A stretch of DNA of 16,062 nucleotides, from positions 1 to 16,062 of the forward strand of contig JAESTI010000395.1 in assembly GCA_016763665.1 (NCBI GenBank). The letters are read 5' to 3'. The notes under the pieces were generated by a model. The model did not search any database and was not told the DNA's origin. It saw only the letters and a program-made list of their open reading frames with translations. Position 1 is the stretch's first letter. The number at the start of each line of letters is the position of its first letter. Below are positions 1 to 7,445 of this stretch, one piece after another. A program made the translations under genes and the position numbers. The DNA is from Bacteroidia bacterium (GTDB lineage Bacteria; Bacteroidota; Bacteroidia; Flavobacteriales; NORP286).

Positions 1-87
1 CAATCATAAATATCATAACAATCAGCGTACTATTAATAACTACTTAAAAATATTATATATTTACTTTTCATAATAGAACGAATATAA

Positions 88-819
88 ATGATATCAATGA
101 AAAAACTAATATTTATAATAAGCATTATTACTACTACTTTTCCTTTAATACTTTTTGCTCAAACTCCCGCAATGGACGAGGCTACGCTACTAATGAAAAT
201 TACTGATTATGATAATGTACCCGAACAAAATGCCATTTTAAAAATTATGGATCCGGACGATCCAAAGAAGGTAATATACAGGGACACATCTGATGTTGAT
301 GGAAATTTTTCAAGACCATTAATAGCCAAGCAAGGGCAAAATTACATTGCATTTATAGAGAAGTTCGGAGTAACATTTGAATTTGAAGCTGCAGACAAAC
401 AGATCCAAGTTCCCAGTATTGGGTATCCGGTTAACATGACACACACGTTTCGTATAAAGTTAATTGAGGGATATCAAAAAACTTACACCCTTGATAATGT
501 ATTTTTTGATACTGGGAAATCCACATTGAGACTTGAGTCCTATCCTGAATTGGAAGAATTATTTTTTGCTTTAAAAGGAAATGATAACATGACGGTAGAA
601 ATTGCCGGGCATACCGATAATGTTGGTGATGATGCGAGCAACATGAAGCTTTCACAAAGAAGAGCAAACGCAGTTAGAGGTTATGTAATTTCAAAAGGAA
701 TCAGTGCTTCAAGAATGATCGCTAAAGGCTATGGTGAAACACAACCAGTTGCTACAAATGAAACTAGTGAGGGCAGACAAAAGAATCGAAGAACGGAAGT
801 AAGAGTTATTAGCCAATGA
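88..819 (+). CDS. OmpA-family protein, periplasmic peptidoglycan-binding
   Basis: The protein probably tethers the outer membrane or a surface complex to peptidoglycan. Residues 1-25 form a signal peptide ending LFAQ. Residues about 32-125 look like a beta-sandwich of the carboxypeptidase-regulatory type. Residues about 131-243 are an OmpA C-terminal domain: the strand LDNVFFDTGKSTL, then AGHTDNVGDDASN, LSQRRANAV and GYGETQPVATN...RRTEV. D177 and R192 have the 15-residue spacing of the two diaminopimelate-contacting residues of E. coli OmpA (D271, R286). There is no N-terminal eight-strand barrel, so this is not a classical OmpA porin. An in-frame ATG at 97 (MKKLIF) is an equally good start and gives a cleaner signal peptide. 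The next gene starts 10 bases after the stop, suggesting co-transcription. Family assignment is sure; the partner is unknown. Confidence 0.93.
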   Translation: MISMKKLIFIISIITTTFPLILFAQTPAMDEATLLMKITDYDNVPEQNAILKIMDPDDPKKVIYRDTSDVDGNFSRPLIAKQGQNYIAFIEKFGVTFEFEAADKQIQVPSIGYPVNMTHTFRIKLIEGYQKTYTLDNVFFDTGKSTLRLESYPELEELFFALKGNDNMTVEIAGHTDNVGDDASNMKLSQRRANAVRGYVISKGISASRMIAKGYGETQPVATNETSEGRQKNRRTEVRVISQ

Positions 820-829
820 ACATTTGGTA

Positions 830-1510
830 ATGATCAAATATCAACTAAAAAACTCTCTATTAATTAAACTGGTTAAAGCTTACGTTTACTCATTATTACT
901 GCTTTTTTTATTACTCATTATATCTTCATTTATCCCTGTTGGGGAAACTGCTTCTGGCGGAAGTGATCCAATTTCCATTTTTATTGCAGATAATGGAATC
1001 CACATAGACATAATTGTTCCGGTAAGAACTAAGGATTGTAACTGGAATGATAAACTAGATGTAAAACAATTTTGGGAGAGTAATATAGAATGTAATTACT
1101 TAGCTTTTGGATGGGGTGACCGAGATTTTTACATTAATACTCCGACATCGGAAAACTGGAGTTTTTGGTTCACTATTAAAGCCCTGGCATGGCCAACTCT
1201 GAGTGTAATGCATGTACAGGGATACTATAAAATGACAAAAAGTGGTAACATCAAAGAAGTCAAGATCAGCAAGTCCAATTATTTAAAATTAACAGCATTT
1301 ATATTAAAATCATTTAAAGCTGACAACCAAGGAAATTTTCAATTTGCCAACAAAGGATATAATCATAATGATGCATTTTTTGAAGCTAATGGTAACTACA
1401 CGGCATTTAACACTTGTAATTCCTGGGTTAAGGATGCTTTGAAAGAAGCAAAAGTAAAGACGCCTTTATGGGCAGGGCTTTCGTCTGCAATCATGTACCA
1501 CCTTGAATAG
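830..1510 (+). CDS. DUF2459 / TIGR02117 family membrane-anchored protein
   Basis: A 226-residue protein of the DUF2459 (TIGR02117) family, whose function is not established. One hydrophobic segment (about residues 10-34) follows a basic N-terminus, so it is probably anchored in the inner membrane with the rest in the periplasm. Three family motifs are visible: NGIHIDIIVP (55-64), AFGWGDRDFY (92-101) and FNTCNSW (193-199). I chose the ATG at 830; the frame is open from a TTG at 824, which adds only two residues. The gene lies 10 bases after the OmpA-family gene, probably in one transcript, which fits an envelope role. A His-containing strand early and a Cys at the start of a helix late are reminiscent of permuted NlpC/P60-like enzymes, but that is inference. 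No hairpin with a T-run follows the stop. Confidence 0.88.
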   Translation: MIKYQLKNSLLIKLVKAYVYSLLLLFLLLIISSFIPVGETASGGSDPISIFIADNGIHIDIIVPVRTKDCNWNDKLDVKQFWESNIECNYLAFGWGDRDFYINTPTSENWSFWFTIKALAWPTLSVMHVQGYYKMTKSGNIKEVKISKSNYLKLTAFILKSFKADNQGNFQFANKGYNHNDAFFEANGNYTAFNTCNSWVKDALKEAKVKTPLWAGLSSAIMYHLE

Positions 1511-1558
1511 TTATGAGGGATGAGTTATGAGTGATGGGTTGTAGACAGCAAAAACACG

Positions 1559-1638
1559 TGTCATTTTGAACGCAGTGAAAAATCTTGTTTCTTAATTATC
1601 ACTATGTTACGAGATCCTTCATTTCATTCAGGATGACA
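1559..1638. repeat. Imperfect inverted repeat, GTCAT...TGAA family
   Basis: Two 27-base arms (1559-1585 and 1612-1638) face each other across a 26-base centre. The left arm reads TGTCATTTTGAACGCAGTGA and onward; the right arm, read on the minus strand, begins TGTCATCCTGAATGAAATGA. The right arm is repeated without a mismatch at 12626-12652. The element lies 57 bases past the stop of the leftward secreted-protein gene. Such GTCAT-CTGA elements are common between genes in Bacteroidota; that statement is from general knowledge and was not searched. Confidence 0.8.
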
Positions 1639-1695
1639 GAAAAGTGTTTTGCGCAGCCTTTGTAGTAGAAAAAGGCAACAACCTATTGAGTAAAC

Positions 1696-4518
1696 TTAAT
1701 TGAGATTTAACAATATGACCTTTTGAGTAGCGTTTACATCTCCTGTCTTGAGTTGTACAATATAAACTCCTTGTGGCAATTTACTCCCTCCAAAGGAATC
1801 TCCATTCCATTGTGTTTGGTAAACATTAGGTACATGATAACTATTGACAAGTTCTGCAACTTTTCTACCACTGTAATCAATTACATTTATTTCGACATTA
1901 GTGGCTGTGGGTATCTCATATTCAATAGTCGTTTTAGAAGATATCATTGGATTAGGATAGATACTCTTTATAGCAAAGTTTTGAGGAATAGTTACTGTAT
2001 CAGAATCTGATCGTTCCTGTTCAAATGAAAAACTAAAAATTCCATTACCATGTGTTCCAACTACTACTAAACTATCATACATTCGGGTTTTAACCATATG
2101 CACTACCACATTGCCAACAACATCTCCACCCTGTTGAGTCCAAATAGTTGAATCCCCATTAAGTTTAACAGTAGAATACATTCCTACACTGGTACCAGCA
2201 AAATAGACAGTTGAATCAGCCAGAGGTAAAATCCCAACCCAATTAACCGATGGTCCATTACCTGAACCATCCAGGTTTTCTTCCAAATTCCCACTAATTG
2301 ATTTCCAGTTATTGCCTTTATCTTCACTGTAAAAAATGCTTACCACTTTATAGTTAGAAAATACAACTATTACATTGCTGTCATTAGAAGGATCTGCCGT
2401 AATACAACTCACATTTGCATCAGGAAACAAGTTGTTATCTGTTATTTCTACATTGTCATTATCCCCTGTATTCGCTGTGTCTAATCTGAAAACTCGACCA
2501 CCTGTAGTTCCATAATACAATGTGCTGGTATCTCCTTTAGCCATTCCCAACGCAGAAATGCTACCTCCTCCGGCCAGGCTTCCTTTCAACTTCACCCAAT
2601 TGGTATCAATGGAAGTATATTCATCGTTTGTTATTGGCATCTCATCTAAGTTGTCATTTCGCCAAATTCTACTCCCTGCAGCTATGTACATAATCCTATT
2701 ATCGTTGGCATCCAAAATAAATGGATTTATAAATAAATAATTAGAAGTACCTGAAGGATCAATCCTTGTCAGACCTTCTACCACTCCACTATCACTGACT
2801 TGAAACTTGAAAGTTTTGCCGGATTGCCAGGAGAAATAATAACTTTTCCGTCCATTGGCAATCGCACAATAAGAACCATCTCCATAAAGAACGCTTTTCC
2901 AAAGTTCAGAATCATCCGTAGAATTAGTGAACCAGGTACCATTGTCTTGCAATCCTCCAACAATCATATCACTATTAGCATCTCCTTCTTCTATAGAAAC
3001 TGTATAAAATTGGGATGTAACATACCCATTGTTTAATGACTCCCAATCTACTGTACTTGCCATGTTGTCGTTGGTTATAGCAACTCCGCCATCGCTTGCA
3101 GAGATCATTTTATCAGGATCTGAAGGTATAAAAATCAAATTGTGCTGATCAGGGTGATGGTTGGGATAAATGTAATTAGAGGGATTTACGGGATCACAAT
3201 AATATCCTCCAATCCATTCATAGTTTATCCCAGACTCAAAACCGTCAAGAGAGCGATAAACATTTGTTCCTCCCAGAAAAACAATATCCGCATTATCTGG
3301 TTTTACTTTCACATACATGTCATAAGAGGTTTGGGAACTGTAACTCCCAAATTCAAAACTAAAGAATCCAGTACAACTACCCTCAGGTAAATTTTGTGAT
3401 CTATCATCCCAATCTCCATCAGAGCCTGCACCATCACCTTGAAGATAAGTATACTTCCAAAAATTATGCTCACGGTTTCCGCTTTCCGGAGATTCTATTA
3501 AAAAATAAACTATATTTTCGTTTGAGGGTGCAATTCCCATCACTGTTCTTTCATAGGAATTTGGGAAACCACTAGGTGTGATTTCTGTCCAAGTTTCACC
3601 ATCAGAAGATCTCCAATATCCTTTATCCTTTCCTTTGCTAATAGCTGCATAAAAAACACCGTCACTAGTCATTTCCATATCGCAATAATCCAAGGTGGTT
3701 GTGCTGTCCAATCCTAAAACTCCAGACCATGTGTTTCCACCATCTTCAGTTCTGTAAATACCATTCTCGACAGCAACCAATAAAACATCTTTGTCCGTAA
3801 CTGAATGGTCTACCAAAATTTTCCAGATAATGTCAAAACCATTGGTTTCCTGTTCAGAAGGTGTATTGGAAATGGTAGAAGCAAGTTGAGCCCAGGATTT
3901 ACCACCATCAGTTGATTTAAAAATTCCATCACCTAAAAAATAATTTCCTTCCCACCACGCTCCTGCACTATTTCCTTCTCGCTCTCCGGTTCCATGATAC
4001 CAAATTTCTGTTTTACCAGGTCTTGTATCCTGAACAATACAAGTCACACTGTGTAACTGAGAAGCGTCAGTGGTTTGTATCCAGGATTTTCCTTGGTCTT
4101 CTGACCTCCACATACCTCCAGAGACTCCTCCTGCAAGGAGAATATTTTCATCATTTATATCCATTGCCAAGCCCCTTGTTCTTCCTCCAACATTATACGG
4201 GCCTCTGGGAATCCATTTACTTGCATTACTATTGGTCTTGCCTGATTGCGTAGTAAAGCTTTTAGGAAGGTCACTAGCAAAAGCCAGTTCCAATGCTCTC
4301 ATATTTCTTGGGATTTTTCCTGTTTTAGGGTCCACTAATCTTTTCATCTCGTATTCAATACGGGCATCAGGATTATCAGGAGTTTCTTTTGAAAAAGCAG
4401 GAAATATTTTTTTTGTTGAAGAAACAATTCCTGGTTGCTTGCTTTCTTCAACATGTATCAATATTGAATTGATGAGAATCAGTAAAAGAAAGGATGTGAT
4501 TAATAGCTTTTTGATCAT
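1696..4518 (-). CDS. T9SS-secreted BNR/Asp-box beta-propeller protein
   Basis: A 940-residue protein secreted by the type IX system. It starts with a signal peptide (MIKKLLITSFLLLILINS). A short linker with RLVDPKTGKIPRNMRALELA precedes KWIPRGPYNVGGRTRG. BNR/Asp-box turns of the form S-x-D-x-G-x-x-W follow: RSEDQGKSW (near 138), KSTDGGKSW (near 201), RTEDGGNTW (near 256), RSSDGETW (near 303), and a later YSEDKGNNW. This is the VPS10/sialidase-like propeller fold. Residues about 850-940 are a type A T9SS sorting domain: YPNP at its start, then VINVIDYSGRKV-like and GVYIVQLKTG strands. I take the ATG at 4518; the frame stays open to a GTG at 4533. No catalytic residues of a true sialidase are evident, so the substrate is unknown. 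It may be an adhesin or a surface propeller rather than an enzyme. Confidence 0.9.
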   Translation of the reverse strand: MIKKLLITSFLLLILINSILIHVEESKQPGIVSSTKKIFPAFSKETPDNPDARIEYEMKRLVDPKTGKIPRNMRALELAFASDLPKSFTTQSGKTNSNASKWIPRGPYNVGGRTRGLAMDINDENILLAGGVSGGMWRSEDQGKSWIQTTDASQLHSVTCIVQDTRPGKTEIWYHGTGEREGNSAGAWWEGNYFLGDGIFKSTDGGKSWAQLASTISNTPSEQETNGFDIIWKILVDHSVTDKDVLLVAVENGIYRTEDGGNTWSGVLGLDSTTTLDYCDMEMTSDGVFYAAISKGKDKGYWRSSDGETWTEITPSGFPNSYERTVMGIAPSNENIVYFLIESPESGNREHNFWKYTYLQGDGAGSDGDWDDRSQNLPEGSCTGFFSFEFGSYSSQTSYDMYVKVKPDNADIVFLGGTNVYRSLDGFESGINYEWIGGYYCDPVNPSNYIYPNHHPDQHNLIFIPSDPDKMISASDGGVAITNDNMASTVDWESLNNGYVTSQFYTVSIEEGDANSDMIVGGLQDNGTWFTNSTDDSELWKSVLYGDGSYCAIANGRKSYYFSWQSGKTFKFQVSDSGVVEGLTRIDPSGTSNYLFINPFILDANDNRIMYIAAGSRIWRNDNLDEMPITNDEYTSIDTNWVKLKGSLAGGGSISALGMAKGDTSTLYYGTTGGRVFRLDTANTGDNDNVEITDNNLFPDANVSCITADPSNDSNVIVVFSNYKVVSIFYSEDKGNNWKSISGNLEENLDGSGNGPSVNWVGILPLADSTVYFAGTSVGMYSTVKLNGDSTIWTQQGGDVVGNVVVHMVKTRMYDSLVVVGTHGNGIFSFSFEQERSDSDTVTIPQNFAIKSIYPNPMISSKTTIEYEIPTATNVEINVIDYSGRKVAELVNSYHVPNVYQTQWNGDSFGGSKLPQGVYIVQLKTGDVNATQKVILLNLN

Positions 4519-4570
4519 ATTCCTATAATGCACGACTTAAAAGCCGACTTCCATTTTTCGAGTGCAATAT

Positions 4571-4604
4571 AAAAAAGAAGGGGCGTATTACCATACACCC
4601 CTTT
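4571..4604 (-). terminator. Intrinsic terminator of htpG
   Basis: Read on the minus strand, an 11-pair stem (AAGGGGTGTAT / ATACGCCCCTT, with one T-G wobble) closes a 4-base loop (GGTA) and is followed by CTTTTTT-type U-rich sequence (4571-4577). It begins 25 bases after the TAA at 4629-4631, the natural end of htpG, not after the premature stop at 4770. It also separates htpG from the secreted-protein gene starting at 4518. Confidence 0.88.
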
Positions 4605-4628
4605 AACTATCACTGTGAAGAAATATTC

Positions 4629-4769
4629 TTAGTCTATCAATTCAACACTTCGTTTTATGAAGTTGTTCAATTCTTCTCCTTTTAACATGTTCTGTGAAAG
4701 TAAGGCCAAATCCATTGCTTGTTTAACGATCTGACCCTGTTTCTTCTCTTTCGGCTCCATTAAAATTTT
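4629..4769 (-). pseudogene. htpG: Detached C-terminal tail of HtpG, in frame after the stop
   Basis: This stretch continues the htpG frame without a shift after the TAA at 4770-4772. It encodes 46 residues starting KILMEPKEKK, passing DLALLSQNMLKGEELNNF and ending IKRSVELID before a TAA. This matches the C-terminal helices of Bacteroidota HtpG, which form part of the dimer interface in Hsp90 proteins. With it the protein would be 603 residues, a normal family length. An ATG at 4758-4760 could allow a separate 43-residue peptide, but nothing shows that it is used. The tail appears undamaged, so the interruption is either very recent, a sequence error, or read through. Confidence 0.88.
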
Positions 4770-6440
4770 TTAAACCAAAGGATGATTTGAATTTACAACC
4801 AAATTGAATTGCTCTGGCATATTTCCCATATAATCCATTCCTCCTCCTAAAGCAGCCATATCTTTCATCCTTCGGGAGAATTCAGGTTGAGTAATTACAA
4901 TAGGTTGATCTTTAGTAGTTAAACTTTCAAATGAAATCGTATATTTTTCTTTAGGAGCAATCTTTTCAATAATTGGCTTTAGTTGATCCTTTTCTTTATC
5001 AGTTAACTTAGATTTTTGCTTATCATCCTTATTGATCAAATTATCAACTGTATCAGAATCAACTCTGGCAAATCGAGCCTTATCCAACTTCATCTCAACC
5101 GCATTGATGAAATGGTTATCAGCTATTCCATCAAACAATAATACATCATAGCCCTTGTTTTTAGCTGTTTCTATATAGGTAAATTGCTCTTCCTTATTAT
5201 TGGCATATAGGTAAATTACATTTTTATCTTTATCTGTTTGCAATGGTTCGATCAATTTCCGGTACTCTTCAAGTGTGAAATATTTGCCTTCTGTATTTTT
5301 TAACAAGCAGAATTTTTGAGCTCTTTCATAGAATTTATCATCCGTCATCATACCGTACTCAATGAACACTTTGATATCATCCCACTTGTTTTCAAAATCC
5401 TTTCTGTCTTTTTTAAACATTTCCTCCAATTTATCAGCTACCTTCTTGGTAATATGACTGCTGATCTTTTTAACATTTGGATCACTTTGTAAAAAACTTC
5501 TTGAAACATTCAGTGGAATATCCGGAGAATCAATAACACCATGAAGCAACATCAAAAACTCAGGTACAATACCTTCAACTGAATCAGTTACAAAAACCTG
5601 GTTGCAATAAAGCTGTATTTTGCTTTTCTGAACTTCAAAATTGTTCTTTATTTTTGGAAAATAAAGAACTCCGGTAAGGTTAAATGGATAATCTACATTA
5701 AGGTGAATCCAGAATAACGGGTCTTCACTTAATGGGAAAAGTTCCTTATAAAAGTTTTTGTAGTCATCGTCTTTAAGACCTGTTGGTTTTTGAGTCCATA
5801 CAGGTTTAGGATTGTTAATAATTCTACCGTCATGTTTAATTTCAACCGGTAAAAACTTACAATACTTTTTAAGCAGCAATTCGATCCTGGCTTTTTCGCT
5901 ATATTCCTTGGACTCTTCGCTTAAATAAAGTTTGATTTCTGTACCCCTATCCTTTTTCTTATCTGTATCAATCGTATAGTCAGGTGATCCATCACAAGTC
6001 CATTTAACTGCTTTGGAAGTTTTTTTATGTGATTTAGTAATCAGTTCAACTTTATCAGCTACCATAAATGCAGAATAAAAACCTAATCCAAAGTGGCCAA
6101 TTATACTTGCTTCTACTTTGTCTTTGTATTTTTTAATAAAATCCTCTGCACTGGAAAATGCTATCTGGTTTATGTATTTTTCAACTTCAGCCTCAGTCAT
6201 TCCAATACCATTGTCTTTTATAGTAAGGGTATTTTTCTTCTCATCTACTTCGATCTCTATAGTTAAATCTCCTAATTCACCTTTTATATCCCCAACAGAA
6301 GACAACGTTTTTAACTTTTGAGTAGCATCTACAGCATTTGACACTAATTCTCGTAAGAATATCTCATGATCTGAGTATAAAAACTTCTTTATTATCGGGA
6401 AAATATTATCGGTTTGAACGTTTATTTTACCTTTTTGCAT
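4770..6440 (-). CDS. htpG: HtpG, Hsp90-family chaperone, truncated by in-frame TAA
   Basis: ATP-dependent cytosolic Hsp90 chaperone. The N-terminal GHKL ATPase domain is complete: E31 and N35 in LRELVSNAVDA, D76 in DNGIGM, the lid glycines in GHFGLGFYSAF (115-125) and RGTEIKLYL (165-173). The middle domain has the ATP-contacting arginine in NVSRSFLQ (R314). The C-terminal domain runs to NLVVNSNHPLV (556) and then meets TAA, where relatives continue for roughly 45-50 more residues. The missing tail is present in frame downstream (4629-4769). If the stop is real, the product would lack its last dimerisation helices and probably its normal Hsp90 function. A sigma-54-like promoter lies 50-65 bases upstream and a terminator follows the original stop. 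The start ATG (MQKGKINVQTDN) fits the family. Confidence 0.95.
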   Translation of the reverse strand: MQKGKINVQTDNIFPIIKKFLYSDHEIFLRELVSNAVDATQKLKTLSSVGDIKGELGDLTIEIEVDEKKNTLTIKDNGIGMTEAEVEKYINQIAFSSAEDFIKKYKDKVEASIIGHFGLGFYSAFMVADKVELITKSHKKTSKAVKWTCDGSPDYTIDTDKKKDRGTEIKLYLSEESKEYSEKARIELLLKKYCKFLPVEIKHDGRIINNPKPVWTQKPTGLKDDDYKNFYKELFPLSEDPLFWIHLNVDYPFNLTGVLYFPKIKNNFEVQKSKIQLYCNQVFVTDSVEGIVPEFLMLLHGVIDSPDIPLNVSRSFLQSDPNVKKISSHITKKVADKLEEMFKKDRKDFENKWDDIKVFIEYGMMTDDKFYERAQKFCLLKNTEGKYFTLEEYRKLIEPLQTDKDKNVIYLYANNKEEQFTYIETAKNKGYDVLLFDGIADNHFINAVEMKLDKARFARVDSDTVDNLINKDDKQKSKLTDKEKDQLKPIIEKIAPKEKYTISFESLTTKDQPIVITQPEFSRRMKDMAALGGGMDYMGNMPEQFNLVVNSNHPLV

Positions 6441-6490
6441 TTTTGAAAAATATTTGAATGTAGTTAATCTGATTTCACACTACTAAATTT

Positions 6491-6506
6491 TACAAACCTT
6501 GTGCCA
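6491..6506 (-). promoter_or_regulatory. Sigma-54-type -24/-12 promoter for htpG
   Basis: On the minus strand the sequence reads TTGGCACAAGGTTTGTA. It matches the sigma-54 consensus TGGCAC-N5-TTGC with GG (6505-6504), ten bases, then GT in place of GC (6493-6492). The predicted start of transcription near 6480 gives a leader of about 40 bases before the htpG ATG. The match to the -24 box is exact and the -12 box has one difference. No CIRCE element (TTAGCACTC-N9-GAGTGCTAA) is present. The call is by eye only. Confidence 0.6.
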
Positions 6507-6518
6507 ATAAGGCATTTC

Positions 6519-6531
6519 TGACATAATGTCA
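6519..6531. promoter_or_regulatory. 13-bp palindrome TGACAT-A-ATGTCA upstream of htpG
   Basis: A perfect inverted repeat TGACATAATGTCA sits about 39-51 bases before the predicted htpG transcription start, just upstream of the -24 box. This is a plausible operator or activator-binding site. Sigma-54 activators more often bind about 100 bases upstream, so the close spacing is unusual. It also lies 300 bases from the divergent gene at 6839, which has its own promoter. Confidence 0.5.
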
Positions 6532-6757
6532 TCTATTACATAACATAAATGTACCTAAAATATGGTATTTACTTTTTAAAGATTATTACGTATCTTTGGA
6601 TATTGCAATTATTTGTGACAATAACAGCCATCGAGAAAGCACTTTCTCACTAATTATTTTGAGTCTATTGATATTGTAATCTATTGATTATTAAAGTTTT
6701 AAGGTATTAATTCTATAAACTATTGGGACAAGATTTATTTCGAACCTAAATGTTTAA
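6532..6757. other. AT-rich intergenic DNA between two divergent genes
   Basis: This is the unassigned rest of the 398-base gap between htpG (leftward) and the gene at 6839 (rightward). It contains a small perfect hairpin (GAGAAAG-CA-CTTTCTC, 6633-6648), two copies of TCTATTGAT (near 6664 and 6682) and an isolated TATCTTTG (6591-6598) resembling a -7 box. I see no open reading frame of note and cannot support a small RNA. Confidence 0.4.
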
Positions 6758-6790
6758 TTTGACAAGCTACTATGTTATGAGTTACTTTTG
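6758..6790 (+). promoter_or_regulatory. Bacteroidota-type promoter (TTTG-N21-TACTTTTG)
   Basis: TTTG at 6758-6761 and TACTTTTG at 6783-6790 match the -33 TTTG and -7 TAnnTTTG boxes of the Bacteroidota primary sigma factor, with a 21-base spacer. Transcription would start near 6797, about 40 bases before the ATG at 6839. Both boxes match exactly and the spacing is right, so this is the best vegetative promoter in the window. Confidence 0.7.
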
Positions 6791-6838
6791 TTATAGGGTT
6801 GTTAGTCAATTAATGATAAAACCTGAAAAGCCATAGTC

Positions 6839-7426
6839 ATGAAAAAAGTAGTCAATATTCTTATCACTCTTACCGTTTTATGGTCAATCAGTGCAATTAC
6901 CGTGTTTGCCAGAACACCAGGTAATTCCAGACCAGCAGGTACTAATCCAGATCCAAGTGAAACTCAAATGACCAATGAAGTACATGACGGTACTGTGGTT
7001 AGATTTTTCAGAAAATTCGCATTTGGTTCAGGATCCTCCGAATTACACGATTTACCAATGTATGTAAATGTAAAGGATAATAAGGATGGAAAAATTTACG
7101 AATCATTACAACTTAAAGGATCTTTAGCTGAAGGCGAACAGATCAAGTTTTACCTTAAGGGTGAAAAGGTAATGGTAATTGAAGACAATAGGTCTGTAGT
7201 TGATGAGCCGCAAGAAATATATACTGGTACCGTAATTCGTTTCTTCAGAAAATTTACTTTTGGTTCTGGAAGTTCAGAGTTGAATGACCTACCAATGATG
7301 GTTAACGTAAAAGACAGCAGGAACGGAACCGTTTATGAATCAATGCCTCTTAAAAATTTCCTTAAGGAAGGAGCCGTTGTTAAATACTACATAAAAGGAG
7401 ATAAGATCGTTATCGTAGAAAATTAA
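6839..7426 (+). CDS. Secreted protein of two tandem 66-residue repeats, function unknown
   Basis: I do not recognise this 195-residue protein. Residues 1-24 form a signal peptide (MKKVVNILITLTVLWSISA), followed by a Pro/Gly/Asn-rich linker to residue 50. Two ungapped repeats follow, residues 51-116 and 130-195, with 41 of 66 positions identical. Each starts GTV-x-RFFRKF-x-FGSGSSEL, has DLPM and VNVKD in the middle, and ends in a YES...L..EG...K-x-Y-x-KG-x-K strand pattern. The GTV..F....FG opening and the late L-x-EG...K-x-Y order recall small OB-fold beta-barrels such as cold-shock domains, but this is only shape similarity. The gene has its own vegetative promoter and converges with the barrel gene (19 bases between the two stops). 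The ATG choice fits the signal peptide. Confidence 0.85.
   Translation: MKKVVNILITLTVLWSISAITVFARTPGNSRPAGTNPDPSETQMTNEVHDGTVVRFFRKFAFGSGSSELHDLPMYVNVKDNKDGKIYESLQLKGSLAEGEQIKFYLKGEKVMVIEDNRSVVDEPQEIYTGTVIRFFRKFTFGSGSSELNDLPMMVNVKDSRNGTVYESMPLKNFLKEGAVVKYYIKGDKIVIVEN
6989..7423 (+). repeat. Internal tandem duplication, copies 6989-7186 and 7226-7423
   Basis: The two coding copies are each 198 bases, in the same frame and without gaps, joined by a 39-base spacer. They encode units 62% identical at protein level. The DNA differs mostly at third positions in the first 28 codons, for example the two versions of the RFFRKF segment, which points to an old duplication held by selection rather than a recent one. 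Confidence 0.85.
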
Positions 7427-7445
7427 TTAGCTTATTCTTTCTTTT

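Noticed and set aside
62..69. TACTTTTC as a -7 promoter box for the OmpA-family gene
   Set aside because: It lacks the final G of TAnnTTTG and no TTTG lies at the -33 distance, so support is too thin.
1696..4518. True sialidase annotation
   Set aside because: Asp-box turns are present but the arginine triad and other catalytic residues of sialidases cannot be placed, so only the propeller fold is claimed.
4070..4528. 152-codon rightward open frame opposite the secreted-protein gene
   Set aside because: It is the complement of a clear signal peptide and propeller coding region and its translation has no recognisable pattern; the other short overlapping frames were rejected for the same reason.
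4766..4771. Frameshift in the T6 run as the cause of the htpG truncation
   Set aside because: The tail after the stop is in the same frame as the body of the gene, so a homopolymer indel cannot explain it; a base substitution can.
4770..4772. Reassigned genetic code (TAA as sense codon)
   Set aside because: Other long genes here end naturally at TAA, including the genes at 1696 and 6839, and none has further internal TAA.
6591..6660. A small RNA started by TATCTTTG (6591-6598) with hairpin GAGAAAG-CA-CTTTCTC
   Set aside because: There is no -33 box, the loop is only two bases, and the T-rich part after the stem is interrupted.
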